The position numbers were made by a program, and so were the translations under genes. DNA of 64,000 bases from Nocardioides sp. (GTDB taxonomy: Bacteria; Actinomycetota; Actinomycetes; Propionibacteriales; Nocardioidaceae), in assembly GCF_030149505.1 (NCBI RefSeq), contig NZ_JASBRN010000045.1:298042-362041 (forward strand), in the 5' to 3' direction. The notes under the pieces are model-generated. The model did not search any database and was not told where the DNA came from. It saw only the letters and a program-made list of their open reading frames with translations. Shown in pieces: positions 9,787 to 19,533 of the stretch. Each line of letters opens with the position of its first letter. Position 1 is the first letter of the stretch.

Positions 9787-11757
9787 ATGGGAGTGCTGGA
9801 GTCGGTCTCGGGACCCCGTGACCTCCGGAGCCTCACCGACGCGGAGCTCGACCTCCTGGCGAGCGAGATCCGCGACCTGCTGGTCCGCTCGACCTCGCGG
9901 GTCGGCGGCCACCTCGGCCCCAACCTCGGCGTCGTGGAGCTGACGATCGCGATCCACCGGGTCTTCGACTCCCCGCGCGACCGGGTCGTCCTCGACACGG
10001 GGCACCAGTCCTACGTCCACAAGATGCTCACCGGTCGCGCCAGCCAGTTCGACGGGCTGCGGCAGGAGGGCGGCCTGTCGGGCTACCCGAGCCAGGCCGA
10101 GTCCCCGCACGACATCGTGGAGAACTCCCACGCCTCGACCGCGCTGTCCTACGCCGACGGCCTGGCCAAGGCCTACCGCATCCGCGGGGAGGACCGGCAC
10201 GTCGTGGCCGTCATCGGCGACGGGGCCCTGACCGGCGGCATGGCCTGGGAGGCGCTCAACAACATCGCGGTCGCCCCCGACAGCCGCCTGGTGATCGTGG
10301 TCAACGACAACGGCCGCTCCTACACCCCGACCGTCGGAGGTCTCGCCACCGCGTTGTCGAGCCTGCGCACCGACCCCCGCTACGAGCACGTCCTCGACGT
10401 GGTCAAGAAGCGGCTCAACGCCGTGCCGGGCGTCGGCCCCGCGGCGTACGACGCGTTGCACGCCATGAAGAAGGGCCTCAAGGACGCGCTCGCCCCCCAG
10501 GGCCTGTTCGAGGACCTCGGCCTGAAGTACGTCGGTCCCGTCGACGGCCACGACCGGGCCGCCATGGAGACCGCGCTGACCCAGGCCAAGCGCTTCAACG
10601 GCCCCGTCATCGTCCACGCCCTGACCCGCAAGGGCTTCGGGTACGACGCCGCCGAGCGGCACGAGGCCGACCAGTTCCACAGCCCGCAGCCCTTCGACAT
10701 CGAGTCCGGCGAGGAGCGCAAGCGCGGCCGCATCTGGACCGACTTCTTCTCCGACGCGATGGTCGACCTCGGCCACCGTCGCAAGGACGTCGTGGCGATC
10801 ACCGCCGCGATGATGCACCCGGTGGGGCTGGACGCCTTCGAGGCGCACTTCCCCGAGCGCACCTTCGACGTCGGCATCGCCGAGCAGCACGCCGCCACCT
10901 CGGCGGCCGGCCTCGCGATGGGCGGTCTGCACCCGGTGGTCGCGGTCTACGCGACCTTCCTCAACCGCGCCTTCGACCAGGTGCTCATGGACGTCGCGCT
11001 GCACAGGTGCGGCGTCACCTTCGTGCTCGACCGCTCCGGCGTCACCGGCGACGACGGCGCCAGCCACAACGGCATGTGGGACATGTCGGTCCTGCAGGTC
11101 GTGCCCGGGCTGCGCCTGGCCGCGCCCCGCGACGCCACCCGCCTGCGCGAGCTCCTCGACGAGGCCGTGCAGGTCGACGAGGCCCCGACGGTGGTCCGCT
11201 TCCCCAAGGGCGCCCCGCCCGCCGACGTGTCGGCGGTCGACCGGGCCGGCGGGTGCGACGTGCTGGTGCGCTCGGGTGCCCGTGACGTCCTCGTGGTCGC
11301 CGTCGGCTCGATGGCCACCACCGCCGTCGAGGTCGCCGAGCGGCTGCGTGACCAGGGCATCGGCGTGACCGTGGTCGACCCGCGCTGGGTCAAGCCCGTC
11401 GACCCCGCGCTGGTCGACCTGGCCCGCGAGCACCGGCTGGTGGTCAGCGTCGAGGACAACGGCGTGCAGGGCGGGTGCGGCGCCTCGCTGCTCCAGGCGC
11501 TCGTCGCCGCCGGCGTGCGCACCCCGGTGCAGCTGCACGGCATCCCGCAGGAGTTCCTGGGCCACGCCAAGCGCGACGTCATCCTCGAGCGGATCGGCCT
11601 CACCGCCCAGCACCTGGCCCGCGGCATCGTCGAGGCCATGGCCGGTGACCTGACCGGGCACCTCCCTGACGACAGCGACACGGTCGTCGACCCGGGCGAG
11701 GCGCAGCCCGAGGTCGCCGGTCCGCCCGGCGACCGGTCGCGTGACCGGCGCGGCTGA
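9787..11757 (+). CDS. dxs: 1-deoxy-D-xylulose-5-phosphate synthase
   Basis: First enzyme of the MEP isoprenoid pathway, joining pyruvate and glyceraldehyde 3-phosphate with thiamine diphosphate. The length (656 residues) is normal. The TPP-binding motif [16 protein letters not shown] is intact, and the pyrimidine-binding domain shows [15 protein letters not shown] and [16 protein letters not shown]. The C-terminal transketolase domain follows from about residue 510. The start is set by an excellent Shine-Dalgarno sequence. Its 3' end overlaps the following lipoprotein gene by 17 nt. Confidence 0.98.
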   Translation: MGVLESVSGPRDLRSLTDAELDLLASEIRDLLVRSTSRVGGHLGPNLGVVELTIAIHRVFDSPRDRVVLDTGHQSYVHKMLTGRASQFDGLRQEGGLSGYPSQAESPHDIVENSHASTALSYADGLAKAYRIRGEDRHVVAVIGDGALTGGMAWEALNNIAVAPDSRLVIVVNDNGRSYTPTVGGLATALSSLRTDPRYEHVLDVVKKRLNAVPGVGPAAYDALHAMKKGLKDALAPQGLFEDLGLKYVGPVDGHDRAAMETALTQAKRFNGPVIVHALTRKGFGYDAAERHEADQFHSPQPFDIESGEERKRGRIWTDFFSDAMVDLGHRRKDVVAITAAMMHPVGLDAFEAHFPERTFDVGIAEQHAATSAAGLAMGGLHPVVAVYATFLNRAFDQVLMDVALHRCGVTFVLDRSGVTGDDGASHNGMWDMSVLQVVPGLRLAAPRDATRLRELLDEAVQVDEAPTVVRFPKGAPPADVSAVDRAGGCDVLVRSGARDVLVVAVGSMATTAVEVAERLRDQGIGVTVVDPRWVKPVDPALVDLAREHRLVVSVEDNGVQGGCGASLLQALVAAGVRTPVQLHGIPQEFLGHAKRDVILERIGLTAQHLARGIVEAMAGDLTGHLPDDSDTVVDPGEAQPEVAGPPGDRSRDRRG

Positions 11758-13132
11758 GAGGTCCTGGGAGGGAGACCCGCACCTCGGCCGCGGCCGGTCG
11801 CACCACAGGACCGTCCGCTGGGGCTCGGCGCTCATCGGTGCCGCGCTGGCGATGGGAGCGCTGAGCGGCTGCAGCCTGCTCGCCGACGACGAGACGTCCT
11901 CGCCCGGGACGTCGGCGGCACCGGCACCCCCGGGGGTCGTCGAGGAGCTCAAGCGGGTGCTGCGCCGGCGTGCCGTCGCCGTCCGCGAGGGCGACGAGCA
12001 GGTCTTCCGCTCCGGGCTGGCCCGTCGCGGCGGTGAGCTGGTCGCGGCGCAGGCCGACTACTTCCGTGCCCTGCAGGACCTGCCGGTGCGGGTGTTCCGC
12101 TACTCGTTCGACCCCGCCGACGTGCTGCGCGACGGCGAGTCCTACTGGGTCGTCGTGCGGGTGCACCTCCAGCTCGAGGGGTACGACGCGGCCCCGGTCG
12201 TCGCCCGCGACCGCTACCTCTTCGCGCCCGGCGCGCGGGGCCGGCTGCGGCTGGCCTCGGTGACTGACGAGGCGTGGGAGGAGCGCAACGGCGTCGTGGC
12301 CCAGCCCTGGGACCGTGGCCCGGTCGAGGTCCGCGAGGTGGCGGGCGTCCTCGGCGTCTTCGACGCCGCCTCGGTCGGCAGCGCCGACGCGCTGCTGGAG
12401 TTGGTGCAGCGCGGCATCGCCGACGTCAGCGCCGTGGTGCCCTACGCCTGGGAGCGCCGGGTCGTGGTGTACGCCCTGGGCGACTCGGGGTTCCTCGGCT
12501 CCCTGGCCGAGCTGCCGGGCGGCGACCCCGAGCTGGTCGATGCGGTCGCCTTCCCCGTGCCCCTCGACGATGCCGACCCGACCGCTGGCACCGCCGGGGT
12601 CCGGGTCGCCCTCCACCCGCGGATGCTGACCCGCGAGGACGGGGCCCGCGACCGGCTCGTGCGCCACGAGCTCACCCACGTCGCCCTCGGACCGCGCGAC
12701 GACGCCGTGCCCGTCTGGCTCTCGGAGGGTATCGCGGAGTGGGTGTCGGTCGCCCCGCTCGCACCCGAGGACCGGGCGCTCTCGACGGCCTCGCTCGTGG
12801 CCGCCCGCGACGGGCTCGAGGGGGAGGAGCCGTCGGGGGAGCCCCTCGACCTGCCCCGCTCCGACGGCTTCAACGGGGCGACCTCGGGCGCCAACTACGG
12901 GCTCTCGTGGTGGGCGTGCGAGGCCCTCACGACGGCGTACGGCGACGAGGTGCTGTGGACGCTGGTCGACGACCTCGACGCGGCGGCCGAGGTGGTCACC
13001 GCCCGCGGGGAGGACCCGGCCGTGGGGGTCGACGAGCGCGGCGAGGAGGTGCTGGCCCAGCGCACGGGGCTCACCACCGAGGACCTCGCCCGGCGGGCGG
13101 CGAGGCTGATGCTGGCGACGTACGGGCCCTGA
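11741..13132 (+). CDS. Lipoprotein with gluzincin-type zinc protease motif
   Basis: Exported protein of 463 residues. After a basic N-terminus there is a hydrophobic stretch and a lipobox LSGC near residue 44, so it should be a membrane lipoprotein. A zinc site of the HExxH type is seen in [10 protein letters not shown], followed by [12 protein letters not shown], where the glutamate of the EGIAEW segment would be the third ligand (peptidase MA-like arrangement). The region between lipobox and protease domain resembles NTF2-like folds only loosely. It overlaps the end of dxs and is followed by a convergent terminator. Substrate unknown. Confidence 0.8.
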   Translation: MTGAAERSWEGDPHLGRGRSHHRTVRWGSALIGAALAMGALSGCSLLADDETSSPGTSAAPAPPGVVEELKRVLRRRAVAVREGDEQVFRSGLARRGGELVAAQADYFRALQDLPVRVFRYSFDPADVLRDGESYWVVVRVHLQLEGYDAAPVVARDRYLFAPGARGRLRLASVTDEAWEERNGVVAQPWDRGPVEVREVAGVLGVFDAASVGSADALLELVQRGIADVSAVVPYAWERRVVVYALGDSGFLGSLAELPGGDPELVDAVAFPVPLDDADPTAGTAGVRVALHPRMLTREDGARDRLVRHELTHVALGPRDDAVPVWLSEGIAEWVSVAPLAPEDRALSTASLVAARDGLEGEEPSGEPLDLPRSDGFNGATSGANYGLSWWACEALTTAYGDEVLWTLVDDLDAAAEVVTARGEDPAVGVDERGEEVLAQRTGLTTEDLARRAARLMLATYGP

Positions 13133-13166
13133 CCCCACCTCCTGCGAGGCGGGAGCCAGGGCCCGT
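13122..13166. terminator. Bidirectional terminator between convergent genes
   Basis: Perfect 10-bp arms ACGGGCCCTG/CAGGGCCCGT flank the stop of the lipoprotein gene and the 3' end of fadB on the other strand. Confidence 0.7.
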
Positions 13167-13191
13167 CGTGGTCCTGCTGGTCGTGCGGTGC

Positions 13192-15267
13192 TCAGTGGAA
13201 GGAGCCGAGGCCCTCACGCTCGAGGAGCATCGTGAGCCCGCCGTTCCAGAACGCGAAGCCGGCACCGGTGATCATCGCCAGGTCGAGGTCCTCGGCCGCT
13301 GTGACGACGCCCTCGTCGAGCATCAGCCGCGCCTCCTCGGCCAGGCCGGTGAGGACCCGGGTGCGGACCTCCTCGCGCGACAGCACGACCGGCGAGGCCG
13401 GCTTCTCCAGCAGCGCCTCGACCTCGGGGTCCAGGGACCCGTCGGGACCGAAGTAGGCCCCCTTGCGCGCCGCCACCACCCGCTCGAGGGCGGGGGAGAC
13501 GTAGAAGCGGTCGGGGAACGCCGCCGCGAGCGTCTCGGTGTTGTGCAACGCGATGGCCGGACCGACCAGGGCGATGAGCGTGAACGGCGACATCGGTGCG
13601 ACACCGGCGAAGGCGCCGTCGACGACGTCGATCGGGGTGCCCTGGTCCAGCACCCGGCTGACGTCGGACATGAAGCGCCCGAGCAGCCGGTTGACGATGA
13701 AGGACGGGCTGTCCTGCACCAGGATCGTGGTCTTCTTCAGCGCCTTGCCGGTGCCGAAGGCGGTGGCCAGCGTCGCGTCGTCGGTCTTCTCGCCCTGGAC
13801 GATCTCCAGCAGCGGCATGACCGCGACGGGGTTGAAGAAGTGGAAGCCCACGACCCGCTCGGGGTGCTGCAGGTCGGCTGCCATCTCGGTGATCGACAGC
13901 GAGGAGGTGTTGGTGGCCAGCACGCACTCGGGGGACACCACCGCCTCGACGTCGGCGAAGACCGACTTCTTGACCGACATCTCCTCGAAGACCGCCTCGA
14001 TGACGAAGTCGGCGCCCGCGAAGCCGGTGGCCTTGTCGACCGAGCCGGAGACCAGGGCCTTGTGCCGGTTGGCCTTGTCCTGGTTGATGCGACCCTTGGC
14101 GAGCAGCTTGTCGATCTCGGCGTGGACGTAGCCCACGCCCTTGTCGACCCGCTCCTGATCGAGGTCGGTCAGCACGACCGGCACCTCGAGGCGGCGGACG
14201 AAGAGCAGCGCCATCTGGCTGGCCATGAGGCCCGCGCCGACGATGCCGACCTTCGTGACCGGGCGGGCCAGCGAGCGGTCCGGGGCGCCGGCGGGGCGCT
14301 TGGCGCGCTTCTGCACCAGGTCGAAGGCGTAGAGGCTGGCGAGCAGCTCGGGGGTCTGCGACAGCGCGTGCAGGGCGTCGTCCTCCCGGGCGAACCCGGC
14401 GTCGCGGTCACCGTCGCGCGCGGCGTCGATCAGCTCGACGGCCTTGGCTGCGGCGGGGGAGGCCCCACCCGTGCGGGCCTGGGCGACCTGCTGGGCCCGG
14501 CGTACGGCGTCGTCCCAGCCCTGGCCGCGGTCGACCTCGGGGCGCTCCACGACGACGTCGCCGCGCAGCACCGAGGCGGCCCAGAGCAGCGACTGCTCCA
14601 GGAAGTCCGCGCCCTGGAAGACCGCGTCGGCCAGGCCGAGCTCGAAGGCCTGCTGCCCGCCGACGGTCTTGCCGTTGTTGAGGGGGTTCTCGAGGATCAG
14701 CTGGACCGCGGTGGCGGGACCGACCAGGTTGGGCACGAGGTAGGCGCCGCCCCAGCCGGGGACGAGGCCGAGCATGACCTCGGGCAGGCCGAGGGCGGGC
14801 GCGGAGTCCATGACGGTGCGGTAGGTGCAGTGCAGCGCGACCTCGAAGCCGCCGCCCAGCGCCAGGCCGTTGACGAAGCCGAAGGACGGCTTGCCGCCGG
14901 GGTCGCCGAGCTTGCGGAAGACCGCGTGGCCGAGCTCGGCCACGACCCGCACGGCGTCCGGGCCGCCACCGGCGATGCTGGTGAGATCGGCGCCCGCGGC
15001 GAGGATGAACGGCTTGCCGGTCACGGCCAGCGCGGTGACCTCGTCGTCGGCCAGCGCCGCGTCGATCGCGGTGTTGAGGCTGATCAGGCCGCGGGGGCCG
15101 AAGGTGTTGGGCTTGGTGTGGTCCTCGCCGTTGTCCAGGGTGATGAGGCCGATCGTGCCGGCGCCGCCGGGGAGGGCGACCTTGCGCAGCTTGGCCTCGG
15201 TGACGCGCTCGGCGTCGGAGGAGATCGCCTGGGCGCGCTCCAGCAGGGTGTCGATGGTGGTGCTCAC
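13192..15267 (-). CDS. fadB: Trifunctional-type enoyl-CoA hydratase / 3-hydroxyacyl-CoA dehydrogenase (FadB)
   Basis: Alpha subunit of the fatty acid oxidation complex, 691 residues. The N-terminal crotonase domain (about 1-190) shows the oxyanion-hole segments AAGADLTSI and NGLALGGGFEVALHC. From about residue 345 the NAD-binding dehydrogenase domain starts with KVGIVGAGLMAS, and GFHFFNPVAVMPLLEIV marks the catalytic region. It starts with GTG one base after the stop of the thiolase gene, so the two subunits are coupled. The arrangement matches Mycobacterium Rv0859-Rv0860 (fadA-fadB), recalled from memory. It degrades fatty acyl-CoA in the cytosol. Confidence 0.95.
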   Translation of the reverse strand: MSTTIDTLLERAQAISSDAERVTEAKLRKVALPGGAGTIGLITLDNGEDHTKPNTFGPRGLISLNTAIDAALADDEVTALAVTGKPFILAAGADLTSIAGGGPDAVRVVAELGHAVFRKLGDPGGKPSFGFVNGLALGGGFEVALHCTYRTVMDSAPALGLPEVMLGLVPGWGGAYLVPNLVGPATAVQLILENPLNNGKTVGGQQAFELGLADAVFQGADFLEQSLLWAASVLRGDVVVERPEVDRGQGWDDAVRRAQQVAQARTGGASPAAAKAVELIDAARDGDRDAGFAREDDALHALSQTPELLASLYAFDLVQKRAKRPAGAPDRSLARPVTKVGIVGAGLMASQMALLFVRRLEVPVVLTDLDQERVDKGVGYVHAEIDKLLAKGRINQDKANRHKALVSGSVDKATGFAGADFVIEAVFEEMSVKKSVFADVEAVVSPECVLATNTSSLSITEMAADLQHPERVVGFHFFNPVAVMPLLEIVQGEKTDDATLATAFGTGKALKKTTILVQDSPSFIVNRLLGRFMSDVSRVLDQGTPIDVVDGAFAGVAPMSPFTLIALVGPAIALHNTETLAAAFPDRFYVSPALERVVAARKGAYFGPDGSLDPEVEALLEKPASPVVLSREEVRTRVLTGLAEEARLMLDEGVVTAAEDLDLAMITGAGFAFWNGGLTMLLEREGLGSFH

Positions 15268-15268
15268 G

Positions 15269-16465
15269 TCAGTTGGCTCCGTTCCAGTGCGGGTTCTCCC
15301 AGATGACCGTGCCGCCCATGCCGATGCCGATGCACATGGTGGTCAGGCCGTAGCGGACCTCGGGGCGCTCCTCGAACTGGCGCGCCAGCTGGGTCATGAG
15401 GCGCACGCCGGAGGAGGCCAGGGGGTGGCCCATGGCGATCGCGCCGCCGTAGGGGTTGACCCGGGCGTCGTCGTCGGCGATGCCGAAGTGCTCCAGGAAG
15501 GCCAGCACCTGCACGGCGAAGGCCTCGTTGACCTCGAAGGCCTCGATGTCGTCGATGGTGAGGCCGGCCTGCTTGAGGGCCTTCTCGGTGGCCGGGATCG
15601 GGCCGGCGCCCATGACCTCGGGCTCGACGCCGACGAAGGAGTAGGACACCAGGCGCATGCGCACGGGCAGCCCGAGCTCGCGGGCGGTCTCCTCCTCGGC
15701 CAGCAGGGCGGCGGTGGCGCCGTCGTTGATGCCCGCGGCGTTGCCGGCCGTGACGTTGCCGGCGGCACGGAACGGGGTCTTGAGCCCGGCGAGGCTCTCC
15801 ATCGTCGTCTGCGGGCGCATCGGCTCGTCGGTGGTGGCCAGGCCCCAGCCGAGCTCGGCCGAGCGGGTCGCGACGGGCACCAGGTCGGGCTGGATCTTGC
15901 CGGCGTCGTAGGCGGCGGCCGTCTTGGCCTGGGAGCGCACGGCGTAGGCGTCGACGCGCTCCTTGGTGATCGTGGGGTAGCGGTCGTGAAGGTTCTCCGC
16001 GGTCTTGCCCATCACGAGCGCGTCGGGGTTGACCACGCGCTCGGAGAGGATGCGCGGGTTGGGGTCGACGCCCTCGCCCATGGGGTGGCGGCCCATGTGC
16101 TCGACACCGCCGGCGATGGCGACGTCGTAGGAGCCGAAGGCGATGCCGCCGGCGGTCGTGGTCACGGCGGTCATCGCGCCCGCACACATGCGGTCGATGG
16201 CGTAGCCGGGCACCGACTGCGGCAGCCCGGAGAGCAGGGCGGCGGTGCGGCCGATGGTCAGGCCCTGGTCGCCGATCTGGGTGGTGGCGGCGATCGCGAC
16301 CTCGTCGACGCGCTCGGGCGGGAGCGACGGGTTGCGCCGCATGAGCTCGCGGATGCACTTGATGACCAGGTCGTCGGCGCGGGTCTCGGCGTACTGGCCC
16401 TTGGCCTTGCCGAAGGGAGTGCGCACGCCGTCGACGAAGACGACCTCTCGCAGCTGTCGGGGCAC
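15269..16465 (-). CDS. fadA: Acetyl-CoA C-acyltransferase (thiolase, FadA)
   Basis: Beta subunit of the beta-oxidation complex, 398 residues. The nucleophilic cysteine is in DRMCAGAMTA, the catalytic histidine in GHPLASSG and the second cysteine in TTMCIGIGMGG, so it should be active. It begins with GTG behind an AGGAG ribosome site. It is the first gene of the fadA-fadB operon; its promoter region holds a double inverted repeat around GTTACC/GGTAAC, a likely operator. Confidence 0.96.
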   Translation of the reverse strand: MPRQLREVVFVDGVRTPFGKAKGQYAETRADDLVIKCIRELMRRNPSLPPERVDEVAIAATTQIGDQGLTIGRTAALLSGLPQSVPGYAIDRMCAGAMTAVTTTAGGIAFGSYDVAIAGGVEHMGRHPMGEGVDPNPRILSERVVNPDALVMGKTAENLHDRYPTITKERVDAYAVRSQAKTAAAYDAGKIQPDLVPVATRSAELGWGLATTDEPMRPQTTMESLAGLKTPFRAAGNVTAGNAAGINDGATAALLAEEETARELGLPVRMRLVSYSFVGVEPEVMGAGPIPATEKALKQAGLTIDDIEAFEVNEAFAVQVLAFLEHFGIADDDARVNPYGGAIAMGHPLASSGVRLMTQLARQFEERPEVRYGLTTMCIGIGMGGTVIWENPHWNGAN

Positions 16466-16517
16466 GGGGTCTCCTGTGGGTGGGGTGCTCGGGGACGGGC
16501 GACACGCTACCTGCTCG

Positions 16518-16546
16518 GTTACCCATCAGTAGTACCCACCGGTAAC
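16518..16546. promoter_or_regulatory. Putative tandem operator in the fadA / PAC2 divergent region
   Basis: GTTACC and GGTAAC lie 17 nt apart. Each half extends into a quasi-palindrome (GTTACCCATCAGTAG and GTACCCACCGGTAAC), which looks like two adjacent sites of a TetR-type regulator. The 220 bases between the divergent starts hold nothing else that I can name. Confidence 0.45.
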
Positions 16547-16685
16547 TCAGGGACGACCCACGGACGACAGGGTGCCCGGTGGGGGACGGCGGCTCGGGAA
16601 TATCGTGGGCCGCCCCTGGCTTCCCCGACCGTCCGAACGACCGGAGGACCAGCCGTCCCCCACCGGAGAGGAGCGTGGCGCCACC

Positions 16686-17669
16686 GTGGCCGACCACCGT
16701 CTCGTGCACATCGTCGACGAGGTGCCCGAGCTCGACTCGCGGGCCGACCGCCCCGGCGCACCCGGGGGCGAGCTGACCATGGTCGTGGTCCTCGACGGGT
16801 TCCTCGACGCCGGGAGCGCCGCCGCCCGTGCCGCCCAGCACCTGGTGGACCTCGACGACACCGGCCCGGCGGCCGGACGGGTCGTGGCGACCTTCGAGGT
16901 CGACGAGCTGCACGACTACCGTGCGCGCCGGCCCCCCGTGTCCTTCGTCGTCGACCGCTACACCGACTACGACGCGCCCCGCCTGGTCGTGCGCCTGCTG
17001 CACGACACCGGCGGCACGCCGTACCTCCTGCTGCGCGGACCGGAGCCCGACGTGCGCTGGGAGGGCTTCGTGCGCGCGGTGCGCCGGGTGGTCGAGCGCT
17101 TCGGTGTCACCCGGGTCGTCAGCATGGGCTCGGTGCCGATGGCGGTGCCGCACACCCGGCCGATCGCGATCACCCACCACGCCAACGATCCCGAGCTGCT
17201 CATCGGCGCGTCGCCGTGGCGCGGCGAGCTCCGGGTGCCGGCGAGCGTCCAGGCGCTGCTGGAGATCCGGCTGGGGGAGTGGGGCCACCCCGCGCAGGGC
17301 TTCGTCGCCCACATCCCGCACTACCTCGCCCAGCTGCCCTACCCCCAGGCGGCGGTCGCGCTGCTGGAGCAGGTCGAGCGTGCCGGTCGGCTCACCGTGG
17401 ACCTGTCGGGCCTGCGCGCCGAGGCGGAGGACCGGGAGGACGAGATCACCCGCTACCTCGTCGAGCACGAGGAGGTCGCCGACGTGGTGGCCGCGCTCGA
17501 GCGGCAGTACGACGCCTTCGAGCGGGCCGAGGAGTCCGGCGCCTCGCTGCTGGCCCCCGACGAGCCGCTGCCCACGGGGGAGCAGCTGGGCGAGCAGTTC
17601 GAGCAGTTCCTCGCGGGCCTGGACGGCGAGGACCCCGGCACCGGCGGCGAGACGGACGGAGGTCGCTGA
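16686..17669 (+). CDS. PAC2 family protein
   Basis: Protein of 327 residues of the proteasome-assembly-chaperone-2-like family found in actinobacteria. Typical features are the N-terminal MVVVLDGFLDAG, the central RVVSMGSVPMAVPHTRP and HFG-like PASVQALLEIRLGEWGHPAQGFVAHIPHYLA split over two stretches, with an acidic C-terminal tail. The family is often predicted to be an ATP-grasp-independent chaperone or enzyme of unknown role. GTG 16686 is chosen because GGAGAGGA lies about 13 nt upstream; the track start lies in the promoter region. Its stop overlaps the ATG of the thioesterase gene (TGATG). Confidence 0.85.
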   Translation: MADHRLVHIVDEVPELDSRADRPGAPGGELTMVVVLDGFLDAGSAAARAAQHLVDLDDTGPAAGRVVATFEVDELHDYRARRPPVSFVVDRYTDYDAPRLVVRLLHDTGGTPYLLLRGPEPDVRWEGFVRAVRRVVERFGVTRVVSMGSVPMAVPHTRPIAITHHANDPELLIGASPWRGELRVPASVQALLEIRLGEWGHPAQGFVAHIPHYLAQLPYPQAAVALLEQVERAGRLTVDLSGLRAEAEDREDEITRYLVEHEEVADVVAALERQYDAFERAEESGASLLAPDEPLPTGEQLGEQFEQFLAGLDGEDPGTGGETDGGR

Positions 17670-18526
17670 TGCCCCGCGACGTCGACGAGCTGCTGACCCT
17701 GCTCGACATCGAGACCATCGACGACAACCTCTTCCGCGGCAGCCAGCAGGCCTCGGTGCTGCCGCGGGTCTTCGGCGGGCAGGTGGCCGCGCAGGCGCTG
17801 GTCGCCGCGGCGCGCACCACCGACCCGGCGTACGTCGTCCACTCGCTGCACTCCTACTTCCTGCAGCCCGGCGACACCGGGGCGCCGATCGTCTACGACG
17901 TCGAGGCGCTGCGCGACGGCCGGTCCTTCGCGACCCGGCGGGTGCTCGCGCGCCAGCACGGCCGGCCGATCTTCGCCATGACCACCGACTTCCAGAAGCC
18001 CGAGGAGGGCCTGGACCACCAGGACACCTTCCCCGACGACGTGCCCTCGCCCGAGGACTCCCTCGACCCGACGGCACGGCGCGCCGACGGCGAGTTCACC
18101 GAGTGGGACGCCGTCTCCATGCGGTACGTCGGCTCCTCGGCCGACCTGCTGCCGCCCGACCCGCAGCGGCCCGGCCGCCAGCGGTTCTGGCTCAAGATCG
18201 ACGGCGAGCTGCCCGACGACCCGCTGGTGCACGCCGCGGCCTTCGCCTACGCCTCCGACATGACCATCGCCGGTGCTGCGCTCGCGCCCCACGGCTACCG
18301 CCTGGGCGGGCCCGACATCATGGTCGCCTCCCTCGACCACACGGTGTGGTTCCACGAGCCGTTCCGCGCCGACCGGTGGTGGCTCTACGACCAGCACGCC
18401 CCGCGTGCCTCCGGGGGTCGCGGCCTGATCAGCTCGCGCGTCTTCACCGAGGACGGACGGCTGGTCGCCTCCACCGCCCAGGAGGCGCTGCTGCGGCGCA
18501 TGCGGTCGAAGGAGGAGCGCGGCTGA
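17669..18526 (+). CDS. tesB: Acyl-CoA thioesterase II (TesB), copy 1
   Basis: Double-hotdog thioesterase of 285 residues that hydrolyses acyl-CoA to free acid and CoA. The family core LPRVFGGQVAAQAL, the aspartate in ASLDHTVWFH and the glutamine in STAQEALLR fit the TesB catalytic site. The track ORF (14825) runs through the fadB antisense strand; the true start is the ATG at 17669, which overlaps the PAC2 stop. A close paralog follows directly. Confidence 0.94.
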   Translation: MPRDVDELLTLLDIETIDDNLFRGSQQASVLPRVFGGQVAAQALVAAARTTDPAYVVHSLHSYFLQPGDTGAPIVYDVEALRDGRSFATRRVLARQHGRPIFAMTTDFQKPEEGLDHQDTFPDDVPSPEDSLDPTARRADGEFTEWDAVSMRYVGSSADLLPPDPQRPGRQRFWLKIDGELPDDPLVHAAAFAYASDMTIAGAALAPHGYRLGGPDIMVASLDHTVWFHEPFRADRWWLYDQHAPRASGGRGLISSRVFTEDGRLVASTAQEALLRRMRSKEERG

Positions 18527-19413
18527 TGCGCGTCCCCGAGCCCACCCCGCTGCGCGAGCCCGACCAGGGCGCCGTCGACGAGCTGGTCGCACTGCTGGAC
18601 CTGGAGGAGATCGACCAGGACCTCTACCGCGGGCAGTCGGTGCCGACGCCCCGTGGGCGGGTCTTCGGCGGCCAGGTCGCGGCGCAGGCGCTCTGCGCCG
18701 GCATCCGCACCGTGCCGCAGGAGATGGGGGTGCACTCCCTGCACTCCTACTTCCTGCTGCCCGGGGACCCGTCGCTGCCGATCGTCTACGACGTCGAGCG
18801 GATCCGGGACGGGCGCTCCTTCGCCACCCGCCGGGTCGCCGCGCGCCAGCACGGTCGTCCGATCTACTTCCTCACGGCCAACTTCCAGCGCGACGAGGAG
18901 GGCTGGTCGCACCAGGACGCGATGCCCGAGGCGCCGCGGCCCGAGCAGGGCCTGGACCTCGTGGCGCTGATGACGGCCCGCGGCAACAGTGACGCCGAGG
19001 CGCTGGGGCGGGAGTGGGCCTCCCTCGACGTGCGGTGGATCGGCAACTCGAAGCACGGGCTCGAGGCCGACCCCGTCCACCCGTCGCGCGCGCGGATGTG
19101 GGCACGTGTCAACGGCGACCTCGGCGAGGACCCGGTGACCCACCTCGCCGCGTTCACCTTCGCCTCCGACGTCTCGCTGCTCGGCGCCACCCTGGCCGCG
19201 CACCCGGTCTCGCCGCACGAGGTGCAGATGGCCTCGCTGGACCACACGATCTGGTTCCACCGACCCTTCCGCGCCGACCGCTGGTGGCTCTACGACCAGT
19301 GGTCGCCCTCGGCCCAGTCGGCGCGGGGCCTGGCGCTCGGGCAGGTGTTCACCGAGGACGGGACGCTCGTCGCCACGGTGGCCCAGGAAGGCCTCATCCG
19401 GCCCCGCTCCTAG
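18526..19413 (+). CDS. tesB: Acyl-CoA thioesterase II (TesB), copy 2
   Basis: Second double-hotdog thioesterase, 295 residues, starting inside the TGATG of copy 1. The two share long identical blocks (GRVFGGQVAAQAL versus PRVFGGQVAAQAL, VHSLHSYFL, DRWWLYDQ), so they arose by tandem duplication. Catalytic aspartate (ASLDHTIWFH) and glutamine (ATVAQEGLIR) are kept. It differs in a longer N-terminus and in the substrate-facing insert around NSKHGLEADP, which suggests a different acyl preference. Confidence 0.94.
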   Translation: MRVPEPTPLREPDQGAVDELVALLDLEEIDQDLYRGQSVPTPRGRVFGGQVAAQALCAGIRTVPQEMGVHSLHSYFLLPGDPSLPIVYDVERIRDGRSFATRRVAARQHGRPIYFLTANFQRDEEGWSHQDAMPEAPRPEQGLDLVALMTARGNSDAEALGREWASLDVRWIGNSKHGLEADPVHPSRARMWARVNGDLGEDPVTHLAAFTFASDVSLLGATLAAHPVSPHEVQMASLDHTIWFHRPFRADRWWLYDQWSPSAQSARGLALGQVFTEDGTLVATVAQEGLIRPRS

Positions 19414-19533
19414 CATGACAACGGTGTAGTTCGTGACATCTGCTGGGGCGTGTCGCTACCTTTGTGGCGAATGTGACGGCTGAGCGCTCGTGAGGCGTCT
19501 GTGACACGGCTGTCCTGATCCCCCAGGAGTGTC

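Noticed and set aside
9709-11952. 747-residue ORF antisense to dxs
   Set aside because: Shadow of dxs, with compositional bias only.
12274-15306. 1010-residue ORF antisense to fadB
   Set aside because: Long open frames on the opposite strand are common at this GC content. The translation is low-complexity rich in R, G, E and D, and fadB on the other strand is unmistakable.
15264-18077. 937-residue minus-strand ORF across fadA, PAC2 and tesB
   Set aside because: It joins antisense and out-of-frame sequence of recognised genes and has no protein-family pattern.
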